This document shows, in pieces, positions 1 through 10,133 of a stretch of DNA of 59,648 nucleotides. A model generated the notes under the pieces. That model saw only the letters and a list, made by a program, of their open reading frames with translations. It did no database searches and was not told the origin of the DNA. Location of the stretch: contig JAFGJZ010000185.1 in the NCBI GenBank assembly GCA_016928815.1, forward strand, positions 1 to 59,648, given 5' to 3'. This DNA comes from Spirochaetota bacterium. Its GTDB lineage: Bacteria > Spirochaetota > UBA4802 > JAFGJZ01. The translations under genes and the position numbers were made by a program. Each line of letters opens with the position of its first letter. The stretch's first letter is position 1.

Positions 1-1
1 A

Positions 2-172
2 AAAAGAATCGTTAATTTAAATATAGAAACAGAAGATATCATCTCGGATAAGGAAATACTTGATGCTTTTTCGGATTTCTCACTTCTTGAATCTGAAACA
101 GTCTATTTTTCCGCAGGTCCGTCACAGCCTAAAGAGATTTTAATTTCAAAAGAAGCTTATTATTCAGTCTGA
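2..172 (+). CDS. C-terminal fragment of a CDS truncated by the window edge (unknown function)
   Basis: Open frame from base 2 (KRIVNLNIETEDIISDKEILDAFSDFSLLESETVYFSAGPSQPKEILISKEAYYSV*) ending in TGA at 170-172. Confidence 0.6.
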   Translation, partial: KRIVNLNIETEDIISDKEILDAFSDFSLLESETVYFSAGPSQPKEILISKEAYYSV

Positions 173-634
173 TCACAGCTTTTTATGCACGAAACTGTAT
201 TTTCTGCCGCTGCATTTGATCAGTCCGTAATTACCGGATATCAGGGAACCGGGATTAAAAAAAATTATTCCTGATTCTTCCCTTAACATCTGGGAATGGG
301 TATGTCCGAAGACAGCTATATCAATATAGTTTTCCCTGCAGTAAAGAAGCAGGCTGCCGATTCCGTCTTTTACACCATATTCGTCACCGTGAGTAATAAA
401 AAACAGCCTGCCGTGAATTCCAACAGTAAGTTCATATTTTATATTGCCGAAAAAATGCCTGTCCGCATTCCCTCTTACAAAAAACCTTCCGGCAGACGGA
501 GAAATGCGGCTTTCCATAACATCCCTGATGCCGTCACCGCAGAAAATAACATCACTGTATTTTTCTCTGCCTAGAACGGCTTCCAGATTATCCGCTGAAC
601 CGTGTATGTCAGAAATAACAAGAATTTGTTTCAA
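173..634 (-). CDS. YfcE/MJ0936-type metallophosphoesterase
   Basis: ISDIHGS, CGDG, RGNAD, THGDEYG and FGHTH motifs of calcineurin-like phosphoesterases. Confidence 0.85.
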   Translation of the reverse strand: MKQILVISDIHGSADNLEAVLGREKYSDVIFCGDGIRDVMESRISPSAGRFFVRGNADRHFFGNIKYELTVGIHGRLFFITHGDEYGVKDGIGSLLLYCRENYIDIAVFGHTHSQMLREESGIIFFNPGSLISGNYGLIKCSGRKYSFVHKKL

Positions 635-724
635 GATTATTACCTGTCCAAAAAAGTGCTTGCATACGTATGTAACTGTACATAATCGGTCTATATAGTC
701 AAAATATTTTTTGCGGATGCCGGG

Positions 725-2524
725 ATGGACATAAAATTAATAAGAAATTTTTCAATAATAGCACATATAGATCACGGGAAATCGACTCTTGCCGACAGAC
801 TTATCGAGCGGTGCAGCCTTGTAGATTCACGTAATAAAAAATCACAGATGCTTGACACGATGGATCTTGAACGCGAACGCGGTATTACAATCAAATCAAA
901 CGCCATTACGCTCAATTACAGGTCAAAGGACGGAAATGAATATGTTTTTAACCTGATTGACACTCCGGGACATGTTGATTTCACCTATGAAGTCTCGCGG
1001 GCTCTGGCCGCATGCGACGGTGTTCTTCTTGTCGTCGATGCTTCACAGGGAGTTGAGGCGCAGACAATTGCGAACATGTATCTTGCACTTGAAAATGACC
1101 TGGAAATTCTTCCGGTAATAAATAAAATTGACATGCCTGCTGCTGACATTGACAGAACAAAACATGACATTGAACATACACTCGGACTTGATAGTTCAAT
1201 ATCGGCATGCGTTTCTGCGAAAGAAGGAATCGGAATTGATGAGCTTCTTGAGAAAATCATCGAAGTAATTCCTCCTCCGAGAACTCTATATGATGACGAC
1301 AAGTTAAGAGCCCTGATTTTCGACTCATACTTTGATCCGTATGTCGGTGCCGTTTCAAAAGTCAGAATATTCAGCGGAAGTGTAAAAGTTAATGATGAAA
1401 TCCGGATGCTTTCAACAGAGAAGGATTTCACAGTAAACAATGTTGGCATTTTCAGACTTGCCTATGAAAAAAGAAAAGAACTGTTCAGCGGTGACGTCGG
1501 TTATATAATCGCCAATATAAAATCCGTCAGTGATACAAAAATCGGCGATACAATTACTTTGGCAGCAGATCCTGCTTCAGAACCGCTTAAAGGTTTCAAG
1601 GTAGCGAAGTCAATGGTTTTCGCTGGAATTTACCCTATGTACAGTGATGATTATGAGAATCTCCGCGAAGCTCTGCAGAAACTTCAGTTGAATGACGCCT
1701 CACTGATTTATGAACCGGATAATTCATTTGCTCTCGGTTTCGGTTTCCGATGCGGATTTCTCGGACTTCTGCACATGGAAATTGTTCAGGAACGTCTTGA
1801 ACGCGAATTTGACCTTGCACTTGTAACAACCGCTCCAAGCGTCGAGTACCACGTTCTGACAATCAAAGGTGAAGAACTGATTATTGACAATCCTGTAAAA
1901 TTTCCGGAGCCCGGATTCATTGATAAAATTTTTGAACCGTATGTAAAAACAACAATAATTACTCCGAAAGACTACATTGGAAACATCATGAATCTTGTCA
2001 TGGAATGCCGCGGGATTCAGCAGGACATGCAGTATCTGGACGAGAGACGTGTTGAAATAATCAGTGATATTCCGCTTGCGGAAATTGTTTTCAATTTTTA
2101 TGACAAGCTGAAATCAATCTCAAAAGGCTATGCTTCTTTTGATTACGAACTCAAGGACTACAGACCTTCAAAGATGGTAAAAACGGACATACTTGTAAAC
2201 GGTGAAATCGTTGATGCATTAAGTTTCATCGTACATCAGGATAAAGCGGCATTCAGAGGAAAGGAAATAATAGAAAAACTCAAGGATATAATTCCGAAAC
2301 ATCAGTTTAAAATTCCGCTGCAGGCGGCTATCGGCGCAAAAATCATCGGCCGTGAGGATATTTCAGCTCTCAGGAAAAATGTAACTGCCAAATGTTACGG
2401 CGGGGATATATCGAGAAAAAGAAAACTGCTTGATAAACAGAAAGAAGGTAAAAAAAGAATGAAACTTGTCGGATCAGTTGAAATTCCGCAGGAAGCGTTC
2501 CTTTCAATACTGAGAATAGATTAA
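725..2524 (+). CDS. lepA: Elongation factor 4 (LepA GTPase)
   Basis: Starts [42 protein letters not shown] and LepA C-terminal domain ([17 protein letters not shown]). Confidence 0.97.
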   Translation: MDIKLIRNFSIIAHIDHGKSTLADRLIERCSLVDSRNKKSQMLDTMDLERERGITIKSNAITLNYRSKDGNEYVFNLIDTPGHVDFTYEVSRALAACDGVLLVVDASQGVEAQTIANMYLALENDLEILPVINKIDMPAADIDRTKHDIEHTLGLDSSISACVSAKEGIGIDELLEKIIEVIPPPRTLYDDDKLRALIFDSYFDPYVGAVSKVRIFSGSVKVNDEIRMLSTEKDFTVNNVGIFRLAYEKRKELFSGDVGYIIANIKSVSDTKIGDTITLAADPASEPLKGFKVAKSMVFAGIYPMYSDDYENLREALQKLQLNDASLIYEPDNSFALGFGFRCGFLGLLHMEIVQERLEREFDLALVTTAPSVEYHVLTIKGEELIIDNPVKFPEPGFIDKIFEPYVKTTIITPKDYIGNIMNLVMECRGIQQDMQYLDERRVEIISDIPLAEIVFNFYDKLKSISKGYASFDYELKDYRPSKMVKTDILVNGEIVDALSFIVHQDKAAFRGKEIIEKLKDIIPKHQFKIPLQAAIGAKIIGREDISALRKNVTAKCYGGDISRKRKLLDKQKEGKKRMKLVGSVEIPQEAFLSILRID

Positions 2525-2553
2525 TTACTGATTCAAAAAAAGGAGAAAATGAG

Positions 2554-2865
2554 ATGCAATTTGATAATGTAAGCGTTGTAAAAAAAGCAAATGTATATTT
2601 TGACGGGAAAGTTACAAGCCGGACAGTTCTTTTCGCAAACGGTGAGAAAAAAACATTGGGAATAATGCTGCCGGGTGAATATGAATTCGGTACTGCAAAA
2701 AAAGAAATTATGGAAATACTTCAGGGCAGCATGAAAGTAAAACTTCCCGGAAGCGGCAGCTGGCAGGTTTTTGCAGCAGGCAGCAGTTTTGAAGTTCCGG
2801 CTGATTCCAAATTCCAGCTTGAAGTTACCGAGATATCGGATTACTGCTGTTCATATATTGACTGA
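2554..2865 (+). CDS. ppnP: Pyrimidine/purine nucleoside phosphorylase PpnP (DUF1255)
   Basis: 103 aa small cupin with DUF1255 pattern ([40 protein letters not shown]); AGGAG upstream. Confidence 0.85.
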   Translation: MQFDNVSVVKKANVYFDGKVTSRTVLFANGEKKTLGIMLPGEYEFGTAKKEIMEILQGSMKVKLPGSGSWQVFAAGSSFEVPADSKFQLEVTEISDYCCSYID

Positions 2866-2893
2866 TACTGACATATATTATGAGAAAACCGGA

Positions 2894-2926
2894 AAAGCTG
2901 ACATTAAACAATGTCAGCTTTTTTTT
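2894..2926. terminator. Rho-independent (bidirectional) terminator
   Basis: AAGCTGACATT-aaac-AATGTCAGCTT followed by T run, between convergent ppnP and zinc-ribbon gene. Confidence 0.85.
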
Positions 2927-2930
2927 GCGG

Positions 2931-3347
2931 TTAAGAACTGAATATTGAATAAGCGAGCCTGCTTATCCGCATAAGAAGATCATATGCCCTGACTTCGGTT
3001 ACGGTATGTTTTCCTTCATCAACAAGACGTACAAGCTCATGCATTTGCGTAATTTCCGCATTATCGACCAGAAAAGCGCCGCACGATTCACAATGTTCTA
3101 TCATTATTCCTGAAAATCCGAGGAAATTTATCCTTTTCATCCGGGAAGAACATACAGGACATTTTACAGGATCAGACTGATCAGCATTATATTCCCGTAT
3201 GGATGAAACCTCCGCATCTGATTCATTCATAAGTCTGTTAAGCTGATTTTTTTTAAGTACCATCAGTTCACAGCTTTTGCAAATACTGTAATCCTCCCCG
3301 TCAATGTGTACATTTTCAAATTCCGATGAGCATCTGCTGCATTCCAT
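2931..3347 (-). CDS. Zinc-ribbon protein with two CxxC pairs per module (zf-TFIIB-like)
   Basis: CSRC...CKSC and CPVCSSRMKRI...CESCGAFLVD. Confidence 0.7.
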   Translation of the reverse strand: MECSRCSSEFENVHIDGEDYSICKSCELMVLKKNQLNRLMNESDAEVSSIREYNADQSDPVKCPVCSSRMKRINFLGFSGIMIEHCESCGAFLVDNAEITQMHELVRLVDEGKHTVTEVRAYDLLMRISRLAYSIFSS

Positions 3348-3453
3348 ATTATTCCTCCGGCGATAAGATTAAACAACTTTAAGTCATGAATAATAAATAT
3401 TCAAGCACAATAAAAAAAATTGAAATGGCTGAAAAGCCGGGTAAGACAGTCAA

Positions 3454-3572
3454 AAGTTAAAAGTTAAAGATTAAAGATTAAAGATTAAGGATCAAGGATT
3501 AAGGATTAAGGATTAAGGATCAAGGATTAAGGATTAAGGATCAAGGATTAAGGATTAAGGATTAAGGATCAA
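3454..3572. repeat. Heptanucleotide tandem repeat, 17 consecutive 7-mers
   Basis: Units read directly: 2x AAGTTAA, 3x AGATTAA, then GGATCAA/GGATTAA in the order C D D D C D D C D D D C. Confidence 0.97.
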
Positions 3573-3587
3573 ACTTAGCATCTGTTT

Positions 3588-4841
3588 CTAAGGAAGTATA
3601 ATCCCCTCGGGAACATCATTAACAGAAGTGATCAATATCCTTGCAGCCGTACCCTGAACAGGAATTTTATCAGGATGAAGCCTGACATGGATATAATTTT
3701 CAGTTGTTGCCCAATAACCGGTTGAATCCATTTCAATGATTCCGTTAAGCACCCTGTTAAGAAATTTTTTCTGATATTCCGATTTTTTTTCCTGTGAAAA
3801 TTTACGCAGAGTTTCTGATCTTCTGTAGATATCGGTATCTGTGCAGAAATCATCTCTCAGGGCTGCAGGTGTTCCGCTCCTTGGACTGAAAGTAAACTGA
3901 TGGATATATGCGATACCGGCCCTTTCAAGAATATCCAGCGTTTGTGTGAAATCATCATCCGTTTCACCGGGAAAACCGACAATAACATCTGTACCGAGAG
4001 CAATATCAGTTCGCACAGTACGTAATTTGGAGGCTATTTCAAGATAGTCAGCCGCAGTATATGGACGGTTCATTTCATTAAGTATTCTGTCAGAACCTGA
4101 CTGAAGCGGAAGATGTATGTGACTGCATATTCTTTCATTACTGAAAAGTGAAATTATGCTGTCATCAATATGTACAGGTTCGATTGAAGTTATTCTGAAG
4201 CGCATTTTCTCCGATACGGAAATCATTCCTCTGACAAGATCGGCAAGATTCCTGCCTTCGTGATCATATTTTCCAATAGTAATTCCCGTCAGTACGATTT
4301 CATTTATATTATTCTGCTCGAGAATTTTTACATTTTCAAGAATTTCATCATAATCTCTTGATGACGGAATACCTCGGACAGCAGGAATTATGCAGTAGGA
4401 ACATTTACCGTCGCATCCGTCCTGAATTTTCAGAAAAGCCCTGCTTCTGTCATTCGGAGAAACAAGATATCTGGAATTAAGCTCACCTGAAGGTACACAG
4501 TTAATATCCGACAGAATTTCAGGAACGATACTTTCCTTATTCCGTGTTCCGAAAACTTTTTTAACTGCATCCATTGAGGATATTTCATGCCCTGCCCGTT
4601 CAATCAGACAGCCTGAAACATAGACTTTTCCGTCATAGGATGATCTGGCACCCTGACAGATATAATTTCTGCATTTTTTATCACTCCGGTTTGTAACCGT
4701 ACAGGTATTTACAAGCACAATATCAGCATTTTGTCCGAACTTAACCTGCTGAAGTCCTGCCTGGAGAAACTGCTGCGCCATAAGTGCGGAATCATACTGA
4801 TTAAGCTTACAGCCCAATGTTTTAATTGAAAATGTTTTCAA
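3588..4841 (-). CDS. mtaB: tRNA (N6-threonylcarbamoyladenosine-C2) methylthiotransferase MtaB
   Basis: MKTFSIKTLGCKLNQYDS, radical SAM CDGKCSYCIIP, VNTCTVTNRSDKKCR. Confidence 0.93.
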   Translation of the reverse strand: MKTFSIKTLGCKLNQYDSALMAQQFLQAGLQQVKFGQNADIVLVNTCTVTNRSDKKCRNYICQGARSSYDGKVYVSGCLIERAGHEISSMDAVKKVFGTRNKESIVPEILSDINCVPSGELNSRYLVSPNDRSRAFLKIQDGCDGKCSYCIIPAVRGIPSSRDYDEILENVKILEQNNINEIVLTGITIGKYDHEGRNLADLVRGMISVSEKMRFRITSIEPVHIDDSIISLFSNERICSHIHLPLQSGSDRILNEMNRPYTAADYLEIASKLRTVRTDIALGTDVIVGFPGETDDDFTQTLDILERAGIAYIHQFTFSPRSGTPAALRDDFCTDTDIYRRSETLRKFSQEKKSEYQKKFLNRVLNGIIEMDSTGYWATTENYIHVRLHPDKIPVQGTAARILITSVNDVPEGIILP

Positions 4842-5057
4842 ATTTTCTCCTGAATAAGGTCATAAGGTAAAACCGGATGATTTTTTTGCAATAAAATAAT
4901 TATTAAAAAAATTCATGAAGTATCATGACATATGCATATTTTAGCGCATTTTAAGACAGAATTCTGTCTGCATCAGATAATTATTATTCATCCTGAAAAA
5001 AATATATTGACTAAATTGTTTAAACTGTATTTTCTAAAATTCTGGGAGTATTATTTA

Positions 5058-5744
5058 ATGAATTCTGATATCTACAGCCGGTATTTAAATCTTTTAGATG
5101 AAATAAGGAACTGTACCGTAAACTCCGGCAGACAAGAGAATTCAGTAATGCTGTTACCCGTCAGTAAAACCGTTCCCGCTGATGTAATTTCTCACTGTGC
5201 TGACCTGGGAATGAAACTGTTTGCCGAAAACCGTATACAGGAGGCTGAAAGTAAATTTGTTCATATGAAAGGTGATTTCAGACTCCATCTTATCGGCCAT
5301 CTTCAGTCAAATAAGTCCAGAACAGCCGTTCAGCTGTTTGATATGATACACAGTATTGATAAACTATCCACGGCTGAAAAATTAAACAGTGAAGCTGAAA
5401 AGGCGGGGAAAACTCAGAACATCCTGGTGCAGGTAAACACCTCAGGAGAGGTTTCAAAATCAGGATGCACACCCGATACTGCAGAAGAACTCTGTGCAGG
5501 AATTTCTGCTCTTAAAAATCTGAAATTAAAAGGTCTGATGACAATAGGACCATTGACGGAAAATAAAAAAAGAATAGCCGAATGCTTTCAGACCCTGCGC
5601 ATTCTGAAAGAAAAAATATCTTCCATGCTTCAGATCAGTCTCCCCGAACTTTCAATGGGAATGTCTGATGATTATGAGATAGCGATCAAAGAAGGATCTA
5701 CGATTGTCAGGATAGGATCAGCAATTTTCGGATCAAGGAATTGA
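5058..5744 (+). CDS. yggS: YggS-family PLP homeostasis protein
   Basis: LLPVSKTV, FAENRIQEAESK, HLIGHLQSNK, SMGMSDDYEIAIKEGSTIVRIGSAIFG. Start placed at internal Met 5058 (MNSDIYSRYLNLLDEIR) rather than ORF start 4932. Confidence 0.92.
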   Translation: MNSDIYSRYLNLLDEIRNCTVNSGRQENSVMLLPVSKTVPADVISHCADLGMKLFAENRIQEAESKFVHMKGDFRLHLIGHLQSNKSRTAVQLFDMIHSIDKLSTAEKLNSEAEKAGKTQNILVQVNTSGEVSKSGCTPDTAEELCAGISALKNLKLKGLMTIGPLTENKKRIAECFQTLRILKEKISSMLQISLPELSMGMSDDYEIAIKEGSTIVRIGSAIFGSRN

Positions 5745-5745
5745 A

Positions 5746-6561
5746 ATGATGAAAGAATTCACCACCAGAAAAATCGGATGTATCGGTCTCGGGAATATGG
5801 GACAGGCAATCCTACACGGACTATCAGCGGAGTTTCCGCCGGAAAATATCAACGGGTACGATAAGGATCCATCAAAGGCTGCGGCACTTGCTTCCATGAT
5901 TTCAGTCTGCAAGGATGCCGGATCGGCAGCTTCCGCATCTGACATCCTTATAATTGCCGTGAAACCGGCATTTGTAGAAACAGTATGCAGCGAAATAAAA
6001 GCGGTCATGAAACCGGAAACAATAATAATTTCAATTGCAGCCGGTGTCACAATAAATTCGATTGAAAATGTACTCGGCAAATCAAAAAAAATCGTAAGGG
6101 TAATGCCTAACACGCCCGCCCTGATCAATGAAGGGATGACAGCAATATCGCATAATCAGTCAGTTGATGCCGCGGATCTTGCCATCACTGAAAAAATATT
6201 CAGTCTCATCGGAAAGACACTGATCATTGAAGAGAAATATCTGGATGCCGTAACAGCAGTATCAGGATGCGGTCCTGCATACGGATTCACATTTATTCAG
6301 GCCATGGCGGATGCAGGAGTCAGGCTCGGTCTGACAAGAAGTGATGCAGTACTTCTGGCAGCTCAAACCCTCAAGGGCGCGGCTGAAATGGTTATGAACA
6401 GTGCCGATGAACCGATATCTCTCAGAAACAAGGTTACATCTCCCGGCGGCAGCACCATTGCAGCAGTTCATAAACTTGAACGGGCCGCTTTCTCGGGAAT
6501 AATAATGGATGCAGTTACTGAAGCAGCAGAAATATCCGCCAACTTAGGAAAAAAGAAATGA
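5746..6561 (+). CDS. proC: Pyrroline-5-carboxylate reductase
   Basis: IGCIGLGNMGQAIL, VMPNTPALINEGMTAI, SGCGPAYGF, VTSPGGSTIAA; adjacent to yggS as is common. Confidence 0.95.
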   Translation: MMKEFTTRKIGCIGLGNMGQAILHGLSAEFPPENINGYDKDPSKAAALASMISVCKDAGSAASASDILIIAVKPAFVETVCSEIKAVMKPETIIISIAAGVTINSIENVLGKSKKIVRVMPNTPALINEGMTAISHNQSVDAADLAITEKIFSLIGKTLIIEEKYLDAVTAVSGCGPAYGFTFIQAMADAGVRLGLTRSDAVLLAAQTLKGAAEMVMNSADEPISLRNKVTSPGGSTIAAVHKLERAAFSGIIMDAVTEAAEISANLGKKK

Positions 6562-7529
6562 ACGGAATGCCAATATCAAGATACAACCTTGATCTTTTCA
6601 GGAGAGTGGTGCTTTTATTCAGTACTGCGGTAATTATCATATTTTTTTCAGTTAACATAATAATGGATCTGATAACAGATGAAATAGATATAAGCAAAGA
6701 CAGCTACTATCTTAAACAGGGATTTCCGATATTCACCGATAAGGATGCCTACATCTCGCTTGTAAAAAATTATCCGTATGATATCGGTGCCGCTCTCCAC
6801 ATACATGTAATTGCCAGGGGGGAAACACTCTGGGATGTAGCCCTGATGAACTCAATAACAATTGATACACTGATTTCAGCCAATCCTACCTTAAAAGATC
6901 TTCTTGCAGTAGAGGGTGATCAGCTGGTTGTTCCGGACACTGATGGAACAGTTTTAGCCTGCGATGACAGTAACGATGCCGAAATTATGGCCGAACTGAT
7001 GAACATTGAATCAGACAATATTAAGGGAAATTTCACTTTCAACCCTTTCAGATTATTCTGCCGGGATAATATGAGGCTTGTCTTTTTGAAAGGTCAGAAA
7101 CCGCTCATTGTAAACAATAATATTGAAGGTCTTTATGACCAGAAAATGCAGTTCAAATCACCGATTAAAGGATACTATACATCGATGTACGGAATGAGAA
7201 GAGATCCTTTTTCAGGAGTTCCTACTTTTCATGACGGTCTTGATATTCAAAACCGGATCGGCGCTCCCATAAAACCGATAAAAAAAGGTATTGTTTCATT
7301 CACAGGATGGCGTGACGGTTACGGGAATATGGTTCGGATTCTTCATGAGGACGGTTATGTTTCATATTATGCTCATTGCAGTGAAATTCTTGTTGAGACA
7401 GGTGAAATTGTAACAACCGATACCGTAATAGCTCTTGTCGGGTCGACCGGAAAATCGACTGGTCCCCATTTGCACCTTTCCGTTGAAAGACATGGCTCAT
7501 CACTGGATCCGATATTTTTTGTCTGGTAA
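6558..7529 (+). CDS. Membrane-anchored LysM/M23 metallopeptidase
   Basis: N-terminal TM helix; LysM-like HVIARGETLWDVALMNSITIDTLISANPTL; M23 motifs HDGLDI and STGKSTGPHLHLSV. Confidence 0.88.
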   Translation: MNGMPISRYNLDLFRRVVLLFSTAVIIIFFSVNIIMDLITDEIDISKDSYYLKQGFPIFTDKDAYISLVKNYPYDIGAALHIHVIARGETLWDVALMNSITIDTLISANPTLKDLLAVEGDQLVVPDTDGTVLACDDSNDAEIMAELMNIESDNIKGNFTFNPFRLFCRDNMRLVFLKGQKPLIVNNNIEGLYDQKMQFKSPIKGYYTSMYGMRRDPFSGVPTFHDGLDIQNRIGAPIKPIKKGIVSFTGWRDGYGNMVRILHEDGYVSYYAHCSEILVETGEIVTTDTVIALVGSTGKSTGPHLHLSVERHGSSLDPIFFVW

Positions 7530-8477
7530 TCAGCAGCCTCCCTGCGCATCAAGCTCCTGATACCAGCCGTCAATTCCATATCTGTCAGCTTCAATCATTA
7601 CCATTTCATATTCATCTTCCCGCAGCTTATTCTTAAGTTCTGGAAAAGAAGCGCTTTCAGCAGCCTTATATGCCGGAAAATACTGGGACATTATACTCAG
7701 TCTGAAATTATTGAATTCAGTTTTCATCTTTGATGCATAATTAAGAATTGAAATACTGTCATCAATGTTTCCGGGAAGTACAAGATGACGGAATATTACT
7801 CCGGATTTCAGAATTCCGTCTTCTTCAATCCATGCATTATTTCCTTTGAGAATAAATTCAGCGCCGCGCTGCGATATTTCAGGATAATTTTGAGCTCCGG
7901 AATATTTCAATGCCGGAGAGTCCGAAAAATACTTCAGATCATAAAGATAAATATCTGCAAATTTATCAACAATGGAGAGAAGCTCCGGAGTATGATAACC
8001 GCTGCAGTTATATGAAACCGGAATTTCAAGCAGCCCTTTAAGCTGTTTCAGACTTTTCAGGACTGCAGCAAGATACTGATCGGAAGTTACAAGGTTTATA
8101 TTATGCACTCCCCTGCTTTGAAACTTGAGCAATCTGCTGCAGAATTCATCTATTGAATATTCCCTGCCGTTATTCAGCTGGGAAAAAGGAAAGTTCTGAC
8201 AGAACACGCATTTCATTGTGCATCCGCTGAAAAAAACATTGCAGGCCCCATTTTCTCCGCTGACAGGAGGTTCTTCACCCATATGTCTTGAAATGGATGC
8301 TATCCTCATTCCTTTGCCAGAAGCACCGCACGGAGTGCAATGAGTCTGTCTGTTAATTCCGCATTTTCTCGGACAGCACATCCCCTTTCCGGTCAGACTT
8401 TCCGACTTTTCTATGAGACCGTCTATTTCATCCATTGACAGCCTGTTCAGTTTAGTTACATACATCGGGGTTACCAT
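7530..8477 (-). CDS. Radical SAM protein (PflA/AmmeMemoRadiSam-like)
   Basis: GACNVFFSGCTMKCVFCQN (CxxxCxxC) plus N-terminal Cys-rich CPRKCGINRQTHCTPCG. Confidence 0.8.
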   Translation of the reverse strand: MVTPMYVTKLNRLSMDEIDGLIEKSESLTGKGMCCPRKCGINRQTHCTPCGASGKGMRIASISRHMGEEPPVSGENGACNVFFSGCTMKCVFCQNFPFSQLNNGREYSIDEFCSRLLKFQSRGVHNINLVTSDQYLAAVLKSLKQLKGLLEIPVSYNCSGYHTPELLSIVDKFADIYLYDLKYFSDSPALKYSGAQNYPEISQRGAEFILKGNNAWIEEDGILKSGVIFRHLVLPGNIDDSISILNYASKMKTEFNNFRLSIMSQYFPAYKAAESASFPELKNKLREDEYEMVMIEADRYGIDGWYQELDAQGGC

Positions 8478-8580
8478 ATTTTAACGATGATTTCCTGATG
8501 TTTATTTTGTCAATAAAAACATATTGAAAAAAAAGAACTTTATATACAGAATTGCATTACAAATGTAACGGAGAAAACAT

Positions 8581-8832
8581 GTGGAAGAAATTGACCTGTC
8601 GTTCGAAATAGATCTACATTATTTTTCACCCAAAGATACTGACTTCATACTGAATGAATTCATTAGTTTTAATATTATGAAGGGAATTAAAGAAGTAAAA
8701 ATAATTCACGGAAAAGGAAAATCTGTGAAAAAACATGCAGTTATCAGATTCCTTTCATCCGACGTACGTGTAAAATCATATCACGATGATTCATCAAACT
8801 GGGGCAGTACTATTGCCGAACTGTTCGTATAA
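8581..8832 (+). CDS. Stand-alone Smr-domain protein (GTG start)
   Basis: EIDLHYF...VKIIHGKGKSVKKHAVIRFL resembles the Smr domain (DLHG...IIHGKG). Confidence 0.75.
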   Translation: MEEIDLSFEIDLHYFSPKDTDFILNEFISFNIMKGIKEVKIIHGKGKSVKKHAVIRFLSSDVRVKSYHDDSSNWGSTIAELFV

Positions 8833-8836
8833 TAAA

Positions 8837-9934
8837 TCATTTTGTTTCAGACTTACGTTTCCTTACCGGTGCTTTTTTACTTTTCTCAGGATAACCCATA
8901 ATCCTTGCAATTATTATCGTACTTTCCATTTTTTCAAGAATAAGTTTAACGATCACCATGAAAGGTACGGATAGAAACATACCCGGAATTCCCCATATGT
9001 AACCCCAGAATATGAGACCGAAAATAACGGTAAATGTGTTAAGACGCAGACGGTCTCCAATGATTCTCGGTTCAATTACTGTACCCATAAGCTGCTGGAT
9101 CAATATCAGAATAACAAATAGAAGTACCGGAGTCAGAACCGTATCAGACTGAATCAATGCCATTAATACAGGCGGAAAAGTGGCAATTATTGATCCTATC
9201 GAAGGGATGAAGTTAAGCATGAAAGTAAGAATTCCGAAAATAACCGCAAAACGTATGTCAAAAATCCAGCACGCTGCACCGGCAAGAAAACCGGTTATCA
9301 GACTTATGAGAGTTTTAATTGTCAGGTAGGAAAATATGGATTTCTGAATTATCTCAAACCCTTCAACCATATGCTCTCCCTTCTCCCCATCACCTACATA
9401 ATGCAGGAAATTTTTATAATTTGACATCCCTGACAGAAAAATTATGTAATAAATGGCAAACATTATGAATGATCCCGTAAAGGAACTCAGAGAAAGTGCC
9501 AGCCCTCCTGCAGTTTTTGACAGAATAGAAAGGTTTAGAAGACTTTTAATTTCGCTGACAAGTGATGTGACATTTATTTCATATTCGATGCTGTTATTAA
9601 CAACAACAAGAAACTGTTCCAGCTTATGATAAAGCCGGCCGGCCAGATATTCCTGTTCAGACATTATCTCTGTAATGGACTGTGTAAAGATATTAAATAT
9701 GATAATGATTATAAGCAGTGAAATGATGGTGATTACAGGAAGAATCAGTCTTCGGGGAAGTTTTACAGCTTCAAGTTTCAGAATTAAAGGCTGAAAAAGA
9801 ATCGCGAACAGAAGAGCAAGTACAAACGGCATTAGAAGCGCTGAAAGTGTTTTTAAAAGATAAAATATCATCACTATGAAAACAGCCATAAGGATATTTT
9901 TAATATTTCCGACATTTTTACCGATTCTATCCAT
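8837..9934 (-). CDS. AI-2E family transporter / PerM-like permease
   Basis: Multiple TM helices; LNFIPSIGSIIATFPPVLMALIQ and EPRIIGDRLRLNTFTVIFGLIFWGYIWGIPGMFLSVPF signature. Confidence 0.9.
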   Translation of the reverse strand: MDRIGKNVGNIKNILMAVFIVMIFYLLKTLSALLMPFVLALLFAILFQPLILKLEAVKLPRRLILPVITIISLLIIIIIFNIFTQSITEIMSEQEYLAGRLYHKLEQFLVVVNNSIEYEINVTSLVSEIKSLLNLSILSKTAGGLALSLSSFTGSFIMFAIYYIIFLSGMSNYKNFLHYVGDGEKGEHMVEGFEIIQKSIFSYLTIKTLISLITGFLAGAACWIFDIRFAVIFGILTFMLNFIPSIGSIIATFPPVLMALIQSDTVLTPVLLFVILILIQQLMGTVIEPRIIGDRLRLNTFTVIFGLIFWGYIWGIPGMFLSVPFMVIVKLILEKMESTIIIARIMGYPEKSKKAPVRKRKSETK

Positions 9935-10133
9935 GACAACCTCAAACTCTGATTTAATAATAAAGCAAGCACTTTAACTATATTTTTTATAACGCTATAA
10001 AAAACCGCATTTATATGCAAGCTATTTCTGAAATTCCATTTATCATATATTTACTTAAAATATTTAATTTTCTTTTGACAAATCCGCTGTTTTTATAAAC
10101 TGATAAAAGAAAAGATCAAAATAAATAATCCTG

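Noticed and set aside
985-1449. Antisense ORFs inside lepA and many other long genes listed in the ORF track
   Set aside because: They lie antisense to strongly supported genes and have no family signatures; they are the expected by-product of codon structure.
3454-3572. Heptamer array as a CRISPR or coding repeat
   Set aside because: The period is 7 with no spacers. It is not a multiple of three, and frames through it carry many stops.
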